The position numbers were made by a program, and so were the translations under genes. The notes below the pieces were generated by a model. That model was given only the letters and a program-made list of their open reading frames with translations, did no database searches and was not told where the DNA came from. From NCBI GenBank assembly GCA_030765605.1, contig JAVCCG010000107.1:20380-84379 (forward strand): a DNA stretch of 64,000 bases, read 5' to 3'. Positions 1 to 9,010 of the stretch are shown here, one piece after another; position 1 is the first letter of the stretch, and each line of letters opens with the position of its first letter. The stretch is from Candidatus Alcyoniella australis. GTDB taxonomy: Bacteria; Lernaellota; Lernaellaia; JAVCCG01; Alcyoniellaceae.

Positions 1-290
1 CGGGCAAGCTGCCGGCCAACATCTCCGGCGGGCTGATCGGCTGCATGCACGCCGTGGGGGCCACCGGCATCATGCAGGTGATCGAAAGCATGCACCACGT
101 ACACCATCGTTGGGCCGAGATCCACGGCGACACCAAGCGTTGGGAACGTTACGGCAAGCAAAAACCCGCCGACTGGCAGGATCTGCAGGTCAAGGACGCC
201 AAGCGCGCCCTGGCCATCAGCCACGCGGGAGTCGGCAGCCACGTCACCGCCACGATCCTCGTCAAGCCCGATGCGCGGCTGGACAAATAG
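1..290 (+). CDS. Thiolase-family protein, C-terminal fragment
   Basis: The gene enters from the left edge; the reading frame is open from base 3 to a TAG at 288-290, giving about 95 C-terminal residues. Near its start it reads ISGGLIGCMHAVGATG, which matches the C-terminal thiolase block in which a Gly-His/Cys-Gly segment closes the active site. The usual GHPxGATG is here CMHAVGATG. The non-decarboxylating lipid-transfer/thiolase group that pairs with DUF35 proteins commonly has such variants. A GGAGG ribosome site for the next gene begins directly after the stop, so the two genes are co-transcribed. It probably acts in acyl-CoA condensation or cleavage together with the DUF35 protein; the substrate cannot be told from this fragment. 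Confidence 0.75.
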   Translation, partial: GKLPANISGGLIGCMHAVGATGIMQVIESMHHVHHRWAEIHGDTKRWERYGKQKPADWQDLQVKDAKRALAISHAGVGSHVTATILVKPDARLDK

Positions 291-301
291 GGAGGTCAAT
301 G

Positions 302-895
302 ATGGGTAAAAGAGGCACAGTGTCGGTCAAGAACGACCGCTATTACTTCGACGGCGACTTCCACGTCATCTATCCCAACACGCCGATCTGCAACCAGGAC
401 GGCGATCTGTGCGGCGTGACCAACCCGCGCGACATGACCTACGTCCACTCCTACGGCGGCGAAGCACCGTTCTTCGCGGGCATCGCAAAGGGCAAGCTGC
501 TGGCCACGCGTTGCGACAACCCGGACTGCGAGTCGGGCTACAAATCGATCAACATCCCGTTCCGCACACACTGCCCGGATTGCCTGGACAAGGCCACGGT
601 GATCGACCTGACCCAGGTCGCCAACGACACGGCCAAGGTCCATACCTTTATGCTCTGCGAGCGCTCCGGCGCGTTCAACACGCTGCCAAAGCCGATCAAG
701 TTCATCAACGTCGAGTTCCAGGGAGCGGCGACGATCCTGATGAGTTACTTGCCGGTGGGCGAACCGCAGATCGGTATGCGCGTGGTGCCGATCTTCCGCA
801 CGGTGGAGCCGACCTACACCATCACCGACTTGGCGTTCGTACCAGAGGGGACCGCGGCCGCGGACCTGCCCGAGGGCTTCACGTTCTCCAAGTAG
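302..895 (+). CDS. DUF35 OB-fold / zinc-ribbon acyl-CoA-associated protein
   Basis: This 197-residue protein has a zinc-ribbon with two cysteine pairs (CDNPDC and, about 17 residues later, CPDC). It is followed by a beta-rich OB-fold region, the layout of DUF35 proteins. Such proteins form complexes with thiolase-like enzymes, bind CoA and channel acyl-CoA substrates, which fits the thiolase fragment just upstream. Two ATG codons sit side by side (299 and 302). GGAGG at 291-295 is 6 bases from 302 but only 3 from 299, so 302 is preferred. A strong hairpin terminator follows the stop. The thiolase/DUF35 pair resembles the BbsA/BbsB and steroid side-chain thiolase arrangements, but the substrate is unknown. 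Confidence 0.8.
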   Translation: MGKRGTVSVKNDRYYFDGDFHVIYPNTPICNQDGDLCGVTNPRDMTYVHSYGGEAPFFAGIAKGKLLATRCDNPDCESGYKSINIPFRTHCPDCLDKATVIDLTQVANDTAKVHTFMLCERSGAFNTLPKPIKFINVEFQGAATILMSYLPVGEPQIGMRVVPIFRTVEPTYTITDLAFVPEGTAAADLPEGFTFSK

Positions 896-916
896 TCTTG
901 CTATTGAACGGCTGCA

Positions 917-949
917 CACGGGGCGTCCCTTCCGGGCGCCCCGTTTTTT
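917..949 (+). terminator. Rho-independent terminator after the DUF35 gene
   Basis: GGGGCGTCCC (920-929) and GGGCGCCCC (934-942) form a GC-rich stem with a one-base bulge around a TTCC loop. Six T residues follow (944-949). It lies between two convergent genes. Confidence 0.85.
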
Positions 950-2667
950 CATTGCTGCGCCGACTGTCCGACCAAACCGTTCTCGACCAGATACTGCGCC
1001 AGCAACCGGGCCATCACCGCGCTGCCGTACTCGTTGTAGTGGCAGTAGGTCTGGAACAACTCTTCCCAGTGATGGTCGGCCAGCAGCAGCGGCTCAATTA
1101 GCAAAAACGGGGCCGAGTGTTTGCGCGCCACCTCTTCCATGGTCAGGTCGAAGGCCTGCGTGTGCTGCGTGGTGGCCTCGGCCACAAATACGATACGGCC
1201 ACCGCGATTTTCGATTTCGTCGGCCAGCTCGTCGAGGTTGCGAAAGTACTCTTCAGGCGAATTGACCAACTGCTCGCGAAATTTCAGCCGGGCCAGAATC
1301 GCCAGCCGCACGGCGATGTTATACAGCGACGAACGCGCTAACAGCCGCTGCATTGAGGCGATCATGCGTACCTGCTGCGGATCGGACGCTCCGCCGTAGG
1401 TCTCGAACCACTGACGCTGGGTCATCACTCCGCGGCGGGACTGCTCGTAGTCGTTGTTCCCGGTGTAGACGATCACCAACTCCGGTTCCAGGTCGCGGCC
1501 CACGTCGCGGAACATCACCATCAGTTGGTAGCTGGTCCAGCCGCTAACCCCGCTGTTGATCACCTGTGCGTTGACCCCGGATTCGATCAACCGCTGCTCA
1601 AGCTGCCGGGTCCAGCGCGCTTTGGGTGCAACGTCGTGCCCCTCGGTGCTGCTTCCGCCCAGACAGAGGATCACCATGCGCTCGTCCCCTGCCCTGCTTT
1701 CGATCTCGATCTTCTCCGCGCGTTCCTGCAAATCCCACAGATAGATCCGCTGGTTGATGTCCAGCGGCAGCCAACCCAGGCGCTGGTCCTCGAGCATGTC
1801 GGCGGTCAGACCCCGCGGCTTTGCAATGGCCTGTAGCGGACTGGCGCGGACAACGGCCTCGGCCGTCAACAGGCCGCCGAACGCCAGTGTGAACAACAGT
1901 AGGTTGGCGAACCTGATCCTCGGTAAAATCAGCAGCGCCTGCATTGCCAGCAGAACGCCGAGCAGCAGCCCGAGGTAGAGCAAAATGTTCGCATGCAAAA
2001 TAATCACCGCCGGAACGCTGAGCACCAGCGGTAAAAAGACCAGTGCGTTTAACAGGCCGGCGCGCCCCCTGCCTCGCGTGCCCAGCAGCAGGCTCAGAAA
2101 TGCGAACGAAAAGATCCAGGCGATCAGCGGCCATGTCAGCACCCGATCGACCGCCACCAACGTCGAACACAGTCCCGCGAGCACGATCACGGCGGCCACG
2201 GTCAACGGTCGCGTTCCTGGCTTTGTCGCATCCTGCACAGGCCGCGCTACGTTGCTCAACAGCTCCTGCCCTACTCGTAGCGGTACTACGTAAAGCAGCA
2301 GCCCGGCCCAGACCAGCTCCATCGGCACGTCGAAATACACGGCCAGCGCGCCGACCGCCAGGAACACGATGTAGGTCAATAGACGCAGAGCAGCCAGGGC
2401 CTGCCGTCGCAACACAGTGCACAGCGCCGCGTCCGCGAACAACGCACCGCCGCAGAGCAGCAGCACGGGGAACAGGCGTTGGATGACGAACTCGTTTACT
2501 CCGGGAGTGGCGCGCAGCAGCAGCGGATCCGCGGGCCAATAGACAAGGGTTGCCAATGCCGCGAGATAGCCGCCCGCCAGGGCAAAAGGCATCAACAGTG
2601 CGCCGAGCATTCCGCGCGCCAGACGCGCGAGCTGCGTACCTCCGGAGCCCGCCGTCGTCAGTTCCAT
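949..2667 (-). CDS. Membrane protein with C-terminal SGNH/GDSL hydrolase domain
   Basis: This 572-residue protein has roughly the first 280 residues as hydrophobic stretches that look like 7-9 membrane helices. A periplasmic or extracytoplasmic SGNH hydrolase domain follows. Visible blocks are GGSSTEG (nucleophile Ser), NSGVSGW (Gly block), YTGNND (Asn block) and HYNEYG near the end (catalytic His block, with the preceding acidic residue replaced by Thr-Tyr-Cys). SGNH domains of this kind often de-acetylate or esterify surface polysaccharides. The gene is last in the alcohol dehydrogenase/mutase operon; its ATG lies one base beyond the stop of the TPR-like gene, so translation is probably coupled. 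The substrate is not inferable. Confidence 0.7.
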   Translation of the reverse strand: MELTTAGSGGTQLARLARGMLGALLMPFALAGGYLAALATLVYWPADPLLLRATPGVNEFVIQRLFPVLLLCGGALFADAALCTVLRRQALAALRLLTYIVFLAVGALAVYFDVPMELVWAGLLLYVVPLRVGQELLSNVARPVQDATKPGTRPLTVAAVIVLAGLCSTLVAVDRVLTWPLIAWIFSFAFLSLLLGTRGRGRAGLLNALVFLPLVLSVPAVIILHANILLYLGLLLGVLLAMQALLILPRIRFANLLLFTLAFGGLLTAEAVVRASPLQAIAKPRGLTADMLEDQRLGWLPLDINQRIYLWDLQERAEKIEIESRAGDERMVILCLGGSSTEGHDVAPKARWTRQLEQRLIESGVNAQVINSGVSGWTSYQLMVMFRDVGRDLEPELVIVYTGNNDYEQSRRGVMTQRQWFETYGGASDPQQVRMIASMQRLLARSSLYNIAVRLAILARLKFREQLVNSPEEYFRNLDELADEIENRGGRIVFVAEATTQHTQAFDLTMEEVARKHSAPFLLIEPLLLADHHWEELFQTYCHYNEYGSAVMARLLAQYLVENGLVGQSAQQ

Positions 2668-2668
2668 T

Positions 2669-3151
2669 TCAGCGCCCGTCTCGTTCGAGGGCAGCCTGGA
2701 ATAACGCCCTGGCCCGGGCCGCGGCCGGACGTCCGGCCTGCTCGTCGACGATCTGCTGCATCAGCTCCAGCGCCAGATCCATGCGCCCCTGCTGCAACGC
2801 GCACTGCTGCCTGACCAGCAGGTAGTCTGCGCGCAGACGGGGCGTCTGTTCCCGCTGGGCCACAGTGGCGTCGAGCAGCTCCAGCGCCTCGTCGCAGCGT
2901 TGCAGCTCGGCCAGGGCCCGGGCCTTCACCGCATCGGCCTCACGCGGGTCTTGTAGTCCAAGGGGGTTGTGTTGCACATGACGCGCGACGCTTAGCGCAT
3001 CTTGGGCTTCGCCGACTTGCAGCAGCTCGCGCGCCATCGCCAGCAGCTCGCCCGGCGGTCTGTCGGTCGGAGAGACCAGGAACGCGGCGGCCAATCCCAG
3101 CAGCGCCCCGCAAACAAAGCACGCGACTGCCGCCCGGACCGGATTATTCAT
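2669..3151 (-). CDS. Membrane-anchored TPR-like protein
   Basis: A 160-residue protein with one N-terminal hydrophobic segment (about residues 7-26: uncleaved signal or anchor). It is followed by a helical Ala/Leu/Arg-rich region with the periodicity of two to three tetratricopeptide repeats (for example ALAELQRCDEALELL and LALELMQQIVDEQ). It sits 12 bases after the mutase small-subunit gene and one base before the SGNH hydrolase gene. It therefore looks like a scaffold or partner for that membrane hydrolase. No enzymatic motif is visible, and the assignment is by repeat pattern only. Confidence 0.5.
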   Translation of the reverse strand: MNNPVRAAVACFVCGALLGLAAAFLVSPTDRPPGELLAMARELLQVGEAQDALSVARHVQHNPLGLQDPREADAVKARALAELQRCDEALELLDATVAQREQTPRLRADYLLVRQQCALQQGRMDLALELMQQIVDEQAGRPAAARARALFQAALERDGR

Positions 3152-3163
3152 CGATTGAGGGCG

Positions 3164-3571
3164 TTAACTATCGGAACGTTGAGGGGCGTTCTCCCTGATG
3201 AACTTGGCGATGCTCTCGATCTTGGTGCCGGGCGTGAAAATTTCGCGGACGCCCAGCTGCTTGAGCTGTTCGATATCTTCGTTAGGGATGATCCCTCCGC
3301 CGAAGAGCATCACGTCGTCGAGCTTGTCGTGCTTCATCAGCTCGAGCACCCGCGGGAAGAGCGTCATGTGGGCTCCGGATAGTATTGAGAGCCCGATCAC
3401 GTCTACGTCCTCCTGAATCGCGGCGCCAACGATCATCTCGGGAGTCTGATGCAGCCCGGTGTAAATCACCTCAAACCCCTCATCGCGCAGTGCGCGGGCC
3501 ACAACCTTGGCCCCGCGGTCGTGGCCGTCGAGCCCGGGCTTGGCGATCAGGATGCGGATCTTGCGTTCCAT
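3164..3571 (-). CDS. icmB: B12-binding small subunit of acyl-CoA mutase (isobutyryl-CoA mutase type)
   Basis: This 135-residue cobalamin-binding subunit forms the mutase together with the large subunit encoded just upstream. Residues 11-20 read [10 protein letters not shown]: His17 is the lower axial cobalt ligand, and Lys11 and Asp15 match the Lys-Asp-His set of the family. SILSGAH and the Gly-rich FGGGI blocks complete the B12 fold. The ATG at 3571 is chosen over an upstream in-frame start because AAGGAG lies 6 bases before it (3578-3583), overlapping the stop of the large-subunit gene. The size matches IcmB of Streptomyces and the detached B12 subunits of split methylmalonyl-CoA mutases; the large-subunit residues favour the former. 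No MeaB-type chaperone gene is in view. Confidence 0.75.
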   Translation of the reverse strand: MERKIRILIAKPGLDGHDRGAKVVARALRDEGFEVIYTGLHQTPEMIVGAAIQEDVDVIGLSILSGAHMTLFPRVLELMKHDKLDDVMLFGGGIIPNEDIEQLKQLGVREIFTPGTKIESIAKFIRENAPQRSDS

Positions 3572-3581
3572 GACTGGCTCC

Positions 3582-5270
3582 TTAGAGATAGGCCGGGTCA
3601 ACGTATTCGCCGTAGACCGGTTTTAACGCTCCGATGATCTCGCCCTCGCTGGCGTAGGCCCTGACGCAGTCCAAGATGTGGGGCACGATATTCTCGTCGT
3701 TGCGCGCCGCGCGGGTCAGCTCCTCGAGGGCCTTGTCGCAAACCGCGGCGTCGCGCTCGTTGCGCACCTTTTGCAATGCCGCCACCTGTTCGCGCTCAAC
3801 CTGCGGATCGATCTTCAGCGTCTGGATCGGCGCTTCCTGGTCATGCACGTACTTGTTGACGCCGACCATGGTTTTAATCCCGGCGTCGAGCTGCCGCTGG
3901 TAGTGGATCGCCGCGTCCGCGATCTCGCGCTGGGGATAGCCCGACTCGATCGCGGCGATGATTCCGCCCATCTCGTCGATGCGCTCGATGTAGGCCATGG
4001 CCTCGCTCTCGAGCTTGTCGGTCAACGCCTCCACCGCGTAGCTGCCGGCCAGCGGATCGATGATGTTGGCCGCGCCGGACTCCTCGGCGATGATCTGCTG
4101 GGTGCGCAACGCCACGGTGACCGCCTCCTCGGTGGGCAGGGCGTAGGTCTCGTCCAGGCTGTTGGTATGCAGGCTCTGGGTCCCGCCCATTACAGCTGCC
4201 AGCGCCTGGATCGTGGTGCGCACGATGTTATTCAGCGGCTGCTGTGCGGCCAGCGAGCAGCCCGCGGTTTGGGTGTGGAAACGCAACATCCACGAACGCG
4301 GGTCACGCGCGCCGAACCGTTCGCGCATCACCCGCGACCAGATGCGTCGCGCCGCGCGGTATTTGGCGATCTCCTCGAACAGGTCGTTGTGAGCGTTGAA
4401 AAAGAAACTCAACCGCGGGGCGAAGCTGTCGACGTCGAGTCCGGCGTCCACGCAGGCCTGCACGTAGCCGATGCCGTCGGCCAGGGTGAAGGCCAACTCC
4501 TGCACCGCAGTGCTGCCCGCCTCGCGGATGTGGTAGCCCGAGATGCTGATCGTGTTCCAGCGCGGAACGTGCTCGGAGCAGAAGGCAATGATGTCGGTGA
4601 TGATCTTGATGCTCGGCCGGGGCGGAAAGATCCAGGTCTTTTGCGCGATGTACTCCTTGAACATGTCGTTCTGGATCGTGCCGCCGATCTTGTCCCAGCT
4701 CACGCCCTGCTTTTGGGCCACGGCCATGTACATGCACAGCAGGATCGCTGCCGGCGGGTTGATCGTCATGCTGGTCGTAACTTTATCCAGCGGGATGCCG
4801 TTGAACAGCACCTCCATGTCGCGTAGCGTGTCGATCGCCACGCCGCAACGCCCGACCTCGCCGGCGCTCATCGGATCGTCGCTGTCGTGACCGTAGAGCG
4901 TGGGGAAGTCGAATGCCACCGAGAGCCCGGTCTGCCCCTGCCGCAGCAGGAAATGGAAGCGCTCGTTGGTCTCGCGCGCCGAGCCGAACCCGGCGAACTG
5001 CCGCATGGTCCACAGTCGGCCGCGGTACATCGTGGGCTGCACGCCGCGGGTGTAGGGATACTCCCCGGGCCAACCGAGCTTTTCGGCCGGGTCGAAATCG
5101 GCCATCTCGTCCGGCCCGTAGATCGGATCGACCTCGAGGTCGGAGGTGGTCGTAAAACGAAAATCGCGTTTCTTGGGATTCTCATCTTCGGGCCGATAGA
5201 CCCGCTGAATCCATTGCTGTTTCTTTTTCATTGATTCAAAGTCCGCTACTGGATTTCGGCTCAGCGTCAT
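3582..5270 (-). CDS. icmA: Acyl-CoA mutase large subunit with isobutyryl-CoA mutase signature
   Basis: This is the 562-residue substrate-binding TIM-barrel subunit of a coenzyme-B12 mutase. Overall it resembles methylmalonyl-CoA mutase ([32 protein letters not shown]). The two residues that set specificity differ. Tyr89 of the Propionibacterium enzyme is Phe92 (MRQFAGF), and Arg207, which binds the substrate carboxylate, is Gln210 (EYIAQKTW); the conserved His244 is His247. The spacings (118 and 155) are identical. Phe/Gln is the published pair of isobutyryl-CoA mutase, whose substrate has no carboxylate. The reading frame begins in an ATGA overlap with the FadL gene; an internal ATG at 5231 (MKKKQQW) is an alternative start. 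The substrate remains an inference: isobutyryl-/butyryl-CoA or another non-carboxylated acyl-CoA. Confidence 0.7.
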   Translation of the reverse strand: MTLSRNPVADFESMKKKQQWIQRVYRPEDENPKKRDFRFTTTSDLEVDPIYGPDEMADFDPAEKLGWPGEYPYTRGVQPTMYRGRLWTMRQFAGFGSARETNERFHFLLRQGQTGLSVAFDFPTLYGHDSDDPMSAGEVGRCGVAIDTLRDMEVLFNGIPLDKVTTSMTINPPAAILLCMYMAVAQKQGVSWDKIGGTIQNDMFKEYIAQKTWIFPPRPSIKIITDIIAFCSEHVPRWNTISISGYHIREAGSTAVQELAFTLADGIGYVQACVDAGLDVDSFAPRLSFFFNAHNDLFEEIAKYRAARRIWSRVMRERFGARDPRSWMLRFHTQTAGCSLAAQQPLNNIVRTTIQALAAVMGGTQSLHTNSLDETYALPTEEAVTVALRTQQIIAEESGAANIIDPLAGSYAVEALTDKLESEAMAYIERIDEMGGIIAAIESGYPQREIADAAIHYQRQLDAGIKTMVGVNKYVHDQEAPIQTLKIDPQVEREQVAALQKVRNERDAAVCDKALEELTRAARNDENIVPHILDCVRAYASEGEIIGALKPVYGEYVDPAYL

Positions 5271-6580
5271 TTGCCGTGGAACACGTGGTAAACGTCCTCA
5301 AAGTTGATGTTGAAGCCGATCTCCATGTAGTCGTAAGCGTTCTTGTAATAACCGCGGCCGTCGCCCAGCGAGTTGCCCGGCAGGACCTTGGCCACCTCGC
5401 GCTCGGCCATGAACAGATGCGCGTAGGCGAAGTCGAGGCTGAAGCCCCAATAGTTGATTGTGAATCCGCCGCAGGCTCCGTGCTTGTCCGTGTCCGGCCC
5501 GCCAAGTCCCGTGGTCTCCTCGGGCACTGCCCCTTGGTCGAAAAAATAGCCGCAGCGCATGCTGAAGTTTTTGGAGTAGTCGTATTGGGTTCCGGTCCGC
5601 AGGCTCCAGGTGTCTTTCCAGTAGCATGGCATGAAGAAGTCGGCGAGCAGCTCCTCTTTATCCAGGTCGACCGGGTAGCCCTCGACCTTGCTCCACTCGA
5701 TCCAGACCGCGTCGAACTCCAGGTCCCACTTGGGAAGCGGGATGAAGCGCACGCCGAAGCGCACCTGTTGCGGGAAGGTTATCTCGACCGAGATGTCGTC
5801 CTTGTAGACATCCATGCCGACGAACGAGGCGTAGGGCTCGGGCAGTTCGGCCTCGATGAAACCGGAGAGCACCAGATTGTAATCGGGAAGGTAGCTTCCG
5901 CCGAACTCGAGCCAGGGCAAAGGCTGGATCAAAATTCCCGCCATGTAGCCCGGGTTCCAGTCGTCTTTAGCCACGAAGTTGGCGATGACGTTGTAGGCCG
6001 GCAGCTTGTCGCCGAGCAGCGATACCGAGTAGTGGTCGTTCTTGCCGAATGAAACCAGTTGGCCGCAGGCTCCCAGCCGCAGCCAGCTCAGTGGCTGCCA
6101 GCCCGCTGCCAGCGTGTAATAGATAGCCACGGTCGTCGTCTCAACTGTTCCGCTGACTCCGCCCAGCGATTCCTCGGGATAGCGTGCCGTGACCCCCGGA
6201 GGTCCGTAGGCGCCGAAGGCGAAGGTCCAATGCTTGAGGTGGAAGTCTGTGGATAACGCGCCGAAGGGGATCGGGTCAAGCGGGTTACGGTTAGTTACGA
6301 ACTCACCGTACGGCTCGCGCTGGTACCAAATCTTGTACATGTCGAATTTGCTCGAGACATAAAGATTGGTGCCCTTGATTTTGGTCAGGCCGGCCGGATT
6401 GTGCCAGATGCAGGTCAGATCGTCGGCGCGCACGGCCATCGCCGCACCGCGTCCCACCGCCTTGGCCCCGATGTCAGGCTGATAGAAACCGGAAGCCAAG
6501 GAGGCTGCGGGCAATGCTAAAATTGCCGCCAACGCTCCGAGCAAGATAATACAATGCCACGCGGATCTCCCTCGCCTCAT
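5267..6580 (-). CDS. FadL/OmpP1/TodX-family outer-membrane hydrophobe transporter
   Basis: A 437-residue protein with an N-terminal signal peptide ending around LPAASLASG. It continues with the family's N-terminal hatch sequence ([13 protein letters not shown], then [10 protein letters not shown], the NPA motif plugging the barrel). The rest alternates aromatic and polar residues as in a 14-strand outer-membrane barrel. FadL proteins take up long-chain fatty acids, alkanes or aromatic compounds by lateral diffusion. The gene lies between the aldehyde oxidoreductase gene (38 bases upstream) and the mutase gene (4-base overlap). This suggests that it imports the hydrophobic substrate of the operon. 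Confidence 0.85.
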   Translation of the reverse strand: MRRGRSAWHCIILLGALAAILALPAASLASGFYQPDIGAKAVGRGAAMAVRADDLTCIWHNPAGLTKIKGTNLYVSSKFDMYKIWYQREPYGEFVTNRNPLDPIPFGALSTDFHLKHWTFAFGAYGPPGVTARYPEESLGGVSGTVETTTVAIYYTLAAGWQPLSWLRLGACGQLVSFGKNDHYSVSLLGDKLPAYNVIANFVAKDDWNPGYMAGILIQPLPWLEFGGSYLPDYNLVLSGFIEAELPEPYASFVGMDVYKDDISVEITFPQQVRFGVRFIPLPKWDLEFDAVWIEWSKVEGYPVDLDKEELLADFFMPCYWKDTWSLRTGTQYDYSKNFSMRCGYFFDQGAVPEETTGLGGPDTDKHGACGGFTINYWGFSLDFAYAHLFMAEREVAKVLPGNSLGDGRGYYKNAYDYMEIGFNINFEDVYHVFHGK

Positions 6581-6618
6581 CCCCCAGCTTCCCCCTGTTA
6601 CTCCGATTTGCTATCTCA

Positions 6619-8502
6619 TCAGCTGCCGTAAAGCGCGTCCGCCAAGTATTTCAGTTTGTGGTGGATTAGTCTATCCCGCGCCGGCCAGCCCTTTTCGTTA
6701 ATAGCCCGCAGCTCGTAGAACTCTTTGAGCATCAGCTCCATGTCCGGAGCCGAGCCCTCGGTCGGTCCATCCTGGATCGGCGTCATCATCCGCTTGCTCA
6801 GCTTGTCGTCCTCGCTGCCGCTGCCGAACAGATTGGTCAGGCCGCGCTTTAAGTACCACAATCTTTCACCGAGCTCGAGGATCTCTTCCTGGGTGTACTC
6901 GAAACCTGTTACCGCGTTGACCATCTCCAACGCCTGCGTCAGGTTGAGTATCATTGATCCCAGGTTGCAGAACACCGCGCAATGGGAAAAGAACTGACCG
7001 TAGTTCTGAGCGTGAATGTTCATCTGGGCCTTGCCCACCGAGGTCAATCCTTCGATATCGTCGCAAAGATCGTCGATCTCGGGCACGTACATTCCGCCGC
7101 CCTCGATCGGATACTCCAGGCTGTTCATGTGGCACGCGCCGCGATTGCTTACCGCGTAGGCCAGGCCGTAGCCGTGCGCCGACCGCGGGTCGTGCATCGG
7201 CGCTTCGAGGCCGCGCACCGTGCTCAGGAAGTCCTCGCCGAAGCCCAGCTCCTTTGCCGCCGCGGCGCTGCCTTTGGCCAGCAACGCGCCGAATCCTTTT
7301 CCGGCCGCGATCTGTTTGGCCAGCTGGATTATCGTCTCGCTGTTGCCCCACGTAAGCTCGAGGCCGCCGGTCGTATCGGTGTCAATCAGTCCGCGCTCGA
7401 AACACTCCATGGCCCAGGCGATGGACGCGCCGGCGGTGATCGTGTCGATCCCCGCGCGGTTGCAGATCTCGTTGGCCTTGGCTATCGATTCCATCGAAGG
7501 GTTGAGCAACATCGTACCGAAGGTGCCCATGGTCTCGTACTCCGGGCCGGGCCCCTTCTCCATTTGGAACGGACCGTCCGCTACCGCTACCTCGCGCTTG
7601 CAGGCTACGGAGCAGCTGTAACAGGTCTTGTTGCCGGTCAACACCTTGTCGCCGTAGGCGATGGGGGCGATATCGTCGAACTGGTCCCATTCGCTGATCT
7701 GCCAATTCTTCATCGGGATGTCGCCGGAGATGATTCCCAGGTCCATGTGGCTCGCAGTGCCGAATGCGCGCAGCCCCTCGATGGTGATGTTGCCGTCGTA
7801 CAGTTCCTTTAGTTCTTTCTTTAACACATCGAAACGCTCGGGAAGCGCGATCTTGGGTTTACCGCTTCCACGGACCCACAGCGCTTTGAGATTTTTCGAG
7901 CCGCAGACTGCTCCCAAACCCACGCGGCCTGCCAGATGCCCCTTGTTGTTGACCATGTTGGCGATCGGCAGCAGCTTCTCGCCCGCCGGACCGATGGTGA
8001 AGACCTGGCCGCCCTTGTTCGAGTCGCCCCGATAGTCGGCGATGATGCGGTCGGTGGCCTCGTAGGTGTCCATTCCCCAATAGGCCGATCCGTCGCGGAT
8101 CTGCACACGGTCGTCGTCGATCGCCAACACTACAGGTTTATCCGACGCGCCGGTGATCACGATCCCGTCCCAGCCGGCGAACTTGATCTGCGGTCCGATG
8201 AAACCGCCGACGTTGGCTTCGCCCAGTACGCCGGTCTGCGGGCTCTTGGCCAGCACCTCGATGCGGCACACGGCGTTCATCCGTACACCGGTCAGAGGTC
8301 CGGTCATGATCACCAGCGGATTGCGCGGATCGAGCGGGTCGATGTCCCAGTTGGGATTGAGCAGGTCGAAAAATAGTTTTACGCCCAGCCCCGATCCGCC
8401 GATGTACTCGCGGCTGACCTCGGTCGGAATCTCGATAGTCTCAATTGCGGACGTGCTCAGATCGACCTTGAGCACCTTGCCCGTGTGGCCACCGTATGTC
8501 AT
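6619..8502 (-). CDS. Aldehyde:ferredoxin oxidoreductase (AOR) family, tungsten/molybdenum enzyme
   Basis: A 627-residue member of the AOR family, which oxidises aldehydes to carboxylic acids using a bis-pterin W or Mo cofactor and reduces ferredoxin. Seen are the N-terminal pterin-binding region (YIGGSGLGVKLFFD, GPLTGVRMNAVCR), the GHLAGRVGLGAV block, the [4Fe-4S] cysteines (CYSCSVAC with a late HCAVFC), and the central GPEYET segment. The length is normal for the family (about 600-630). It lies between the SCP2-like and FadL genes. With an alcohol dehydrogenase in the same operon, an alcohol-to-aldehyde-to-acid route is likely. The reverse reaction, acid reduction, is equally possible from sequence. 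No separate ferredoxin gene is in the window. Confidence 0.88.
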   Translation of the reverse strand: MTYGGHTGKVLKVDLSTSAIETIEIPTEVSREYIGGSGLGVKLFFDLLNPNWDIDPLDPRNPLVIMTGPLTGVRMNAVCRIEVLAKSPQTGVLGEANVGGFIGPQIKFAGWDGIVITGASDKPVVLAIDDDRVQIRDGSAYWGMDTYEATDRIIADYRGDSNKGGQVFTIGPAGEKLLPIANMVNNKGHLAGRVGLGAVCGSKNLKALWVRGSGKPKIALPERFDVLKKELKELYDGNITIEGLRAFGTASHMDLGIISGDIPMKNWQISEWDQFDDIAPIAYGDKVLTGNKTCYSCSVACKREVAVADGPFQMEKGPGPEYETMGTFGTMLLNPSMESIAKANEICNRAGIDTITAGASIAWAMECFERGLIDTDTTGGLELTWGNSETIIQLAKQIAAGKGFGALLAKGSAAAAKELGFGEDFLSTVRGLEAPMHDPRSAHGYGLAYAVSNRGACHMNSLEYPIEGGGMYVPEIDDLCDDIEGLTSVGKAQMNIHAQNYGQFFSHCAVFCNLGSMILNLTQALEMVNAVTGFEYTQEEILELGERLWYLKRGLTNLFGSGSEDDKLSKRMMTPIQDGPTEGSAPDMELMLKEFYELRAINEKGWPARDRLIHHKLKYLADALYGS

Positions 8503-8521
8503 CAGATAAGCCCCGTGGAAT

Positions 8522-8935
8522 TCAGTAGATGTTGAACTCGCCGTATCCGTTGTCGTCGAGGTACTTGGGGTACATCGTGTAGGTCGGCTTGATCGCGGGC
8601 AGCAGCTTGAGGATCTTGGGAATCGGGCCCTTGGCCACCATCTGCTTGCGTGTCAGCGCGGCCATCAGGTTTACCTTGCCGAACCAGAACTTGTGCGCGA
8701 TATCCGAGGTCATGCTCATCTCGACCAGGGCCGGCGAGTCGTTGTCGTTGATCACGACCCTCAAAGCATCGCCGGAGCAATCGATGTACACGCTGACTTC
8801 GGGATCGGTGTACTTGAAGCGGATGGTCAACCCACTGGCCAACAGCTTGTCCGCAACCGCGGGCGTCTGGGCCACGAGGTCAAAGAAGCCGCCGATTACC
8901 TCGCCGAATTTCTCGCCTGAGTCGAATAATGCCAT
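8522..8935 (-). CDS. SCP2-like sterol/lipid-binding domain protein
   Basis: A 137-residue single-domain protein that looks like the SCP2 fold: an amphipathic N-terminal helix, beta strands with VSVYIDCSGDALRVVIND, a segment like those preceding the lipid tunnel (MTSDIAHKFWFGKVNLMAALT), and a C-terminal helix with KILKLLP. SCP2 proteins bind fatty acyl-CoAs, sterols or other lipids and shuttle them between enzymes. A strong GGAGG ribosome site lies 8 bases before the ATG. The gene is 19 bases upstream of the aldehyde oxidoreductase, so it probably presents a hydrophobic intermediate to the operon's enzymes. The family call is by pattern. Confidence 0.7.
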   Translation of the reverse strand: MALFDSGEKFGEVIGGFFDLVAQTPAVADKLLASGLTIRFKYTDPEVSVYIDCSGDALRVVINDNDSPALVEMSMTSDIAHKFWFGKVNLMAALTRKQMVAKGPIPKILKLLPAIKPTYTMYPKYLDDNGYGEFNIY

Positions 8936-9010
8936 TTTTATTTCCTCCAGTCGGTCCTGTATTTATTTACGGGCCGGGCCGGGTCGGCTCGCTTCGTCTC
9001 GGATCTTTTC

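Noticed and set aside
6619..8502. Assignment of the AOR-family enzyme as the BamB benzoyl-CoA reductase subunit
   Set aside because: BamC-like or other Bam genes are absent and the neighbours (alcohol dehydrogenase, mutase) favour an aldehyde oxidoreductase.
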